A DNA stretch of 10,787 nt from Haplosporangium gracile (lineage: Eukaryota > Mortierellomycota > Mortierellomycetes > Mortierellales > Mortierellaceae): assembly GCA_015499985.1 (NCBI GenBank), contig JAAAUF010001176.1, positions 1-10,787 on the forward strand, given 5' to 3'. Shown here piece by piece: positions 10,362-10,787 of the stretch (positions are counted from its first letter, which is position 1; the number at the start of each line of letters is the position of its first letter). The translations under genes and the position numbers were made by a program. The notes under the pieces were generated by a model. It searched no databases. It was not told the DNA's origin and saw only the letters and a list, made by a program, of their open reading frames with translations.

Positions 10362-10787
10362 GTACCTTTCCGGCTCCAGTCATCGACCTCTTTGCTACCC
10401 ACCTTTCCGAAATCCTTGATCTCATATACCAGGAGCGTGGCAATAGCCTCACCCCACACGAGCTGGGCCCCAGGTTTGGTCGAAGGATACTCACTCGATA
10501 CCCCGTCCCTGCCGTCACGAGCTTTCATATGGATGGCCAGCGGACTCTTGAAAAAGACGGCACGCATGCAGAACGATCTGATGCCAAGAGGAAGGAGCAG
10601 GAGCGGTTGACGTCATGTCTGGACAGCATGAAGAAGCGGTCGGAGACGGGCAAGCTCACGGCAAAGAGAACTATGCACGACATTGAGAGGCTTCTGCGTA
10701 GGTCGTTTTCGTTGGACACGACATTCAAAGAATCGTTTATCAAAGGCTTGCAGGAGGTGTACCCAGATTCTCACGTGTGCCGAACCG
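10362..10787 (+). CDS. XPG/FEN-like PIN-domain nuclease, 3' part beyond window
   Basis: The frame with codons starting at 10364 is open for 141 codons to the window edge. It shows VIDLFATHLSEIL (catalytic-type Asp, codon at 10385), then SFHMDGQRTLEK (second Asp, codon at 10532), then a long Arg/Lys/Glu-rich helical stretch. This matches the order in FEN1/XPG-type N-terminal domains: an Asp-bearing strand, a strand ending in (F/M)DG, then a basic helical region before the acidic ExE motif, which would lie just outside the window. Substrates would be branched or flapped DNA or RNA if active. The 5' end is unresolved: an in-frame TGA at 10358-10360 means the exon must start after it. TTTCTGAG ending at 10361 is a plausible acceptor with TACTAAT (10327-10333) as branch site. 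No MG-type first exon was recognised upstream, so a missed small exon, a frameshift or a truncated copy are all possible. The family call rests on motif order, not on a database match. Confidence 0.55.

Noticed and set aside
10332..10610. 92-codon plus-strand frame starting with ATG at 10332
   Set aside because: It overlaps the XPG-like frame in a different phase and has a Ser/Pro composition typical of a shifted reading. Only its first few codons could matter, if a frameshift exists.

Overview
The window looks like nuclear DNA of a filamentous fungus, probably an early-diverging one (Mucoromycota, perhaps Mortierellomycotina). The reasons are short introns (90-116 bases) opening with GTATGT or GTACGT and closing with TAG, compact spliced genes with C-ending codon preference, long pyrimidine- and purine-rich intergenic DNA with many microsatellites, and a likely member of an XPG/FEN-like nuclease family that I believe is common in such genomes. 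The phylum is inference; a eukaryote with fungal-type introns is what the sequence shows directly.

Layout. (1) Bases 1 to about 4830 hold no gene I can support. This is a long, low-complexity, gene-poor stretch with tetranucleotide repeats, GA/CT microsatellites and a 72-base homopurine tract ending in ten Gs. (2) Bases 5534 to 5106 on the minus strand encode a 106-residue, two-exon small membrane protein with two hydrophobic segments and a charged helical tail; I cannot name its family. (3) Bases 5535-5923 are a short divergent intergenic region shared by that gene and the next. (4) Bases 5924-8563 on the plus strand encode, in four exons, a complete 779-residue DEAH-box RNA helicase orthologous to Prp43/DHX15, with every helicase motif intact. 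Its introns were placed from splice signals and from family continuity across each junction, and the spliced frame closes exactly (2340 bases, 780 codons with the stop). (5) Bases 8564 to about 9800 are mostly non-coding, with one coding-like but unplaced stretch at 9148-9641. (6) A CT/CA microsatellite and a clear TATA box at 9819-9826 precede the last gene. (7) From about 10362 to the right edge an open frame encodes the N-terminal part of an XPG/FEN-like PIN-fold nuclease. It is cut by the window end, and its 5' exon is unresolved.

How the genes relate. Prp43 acts in spliceosome disassembly and ribosome biogenesis. The small membrane protein is divergently paired with it, but nothing in the sequence ties their functions together. 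The XPG-like gene lies about 1.8 kb further on and seems to have its own promoter. I saw no operon-like system, CRISPR array, tRNA or rRNA gene, or intact transposon. The least ordinary parts are the gene-free 5 kb with its structured homopurine tract, the truncated XPG-like gene with its missing first exon, and the unassigned small membrane protein.
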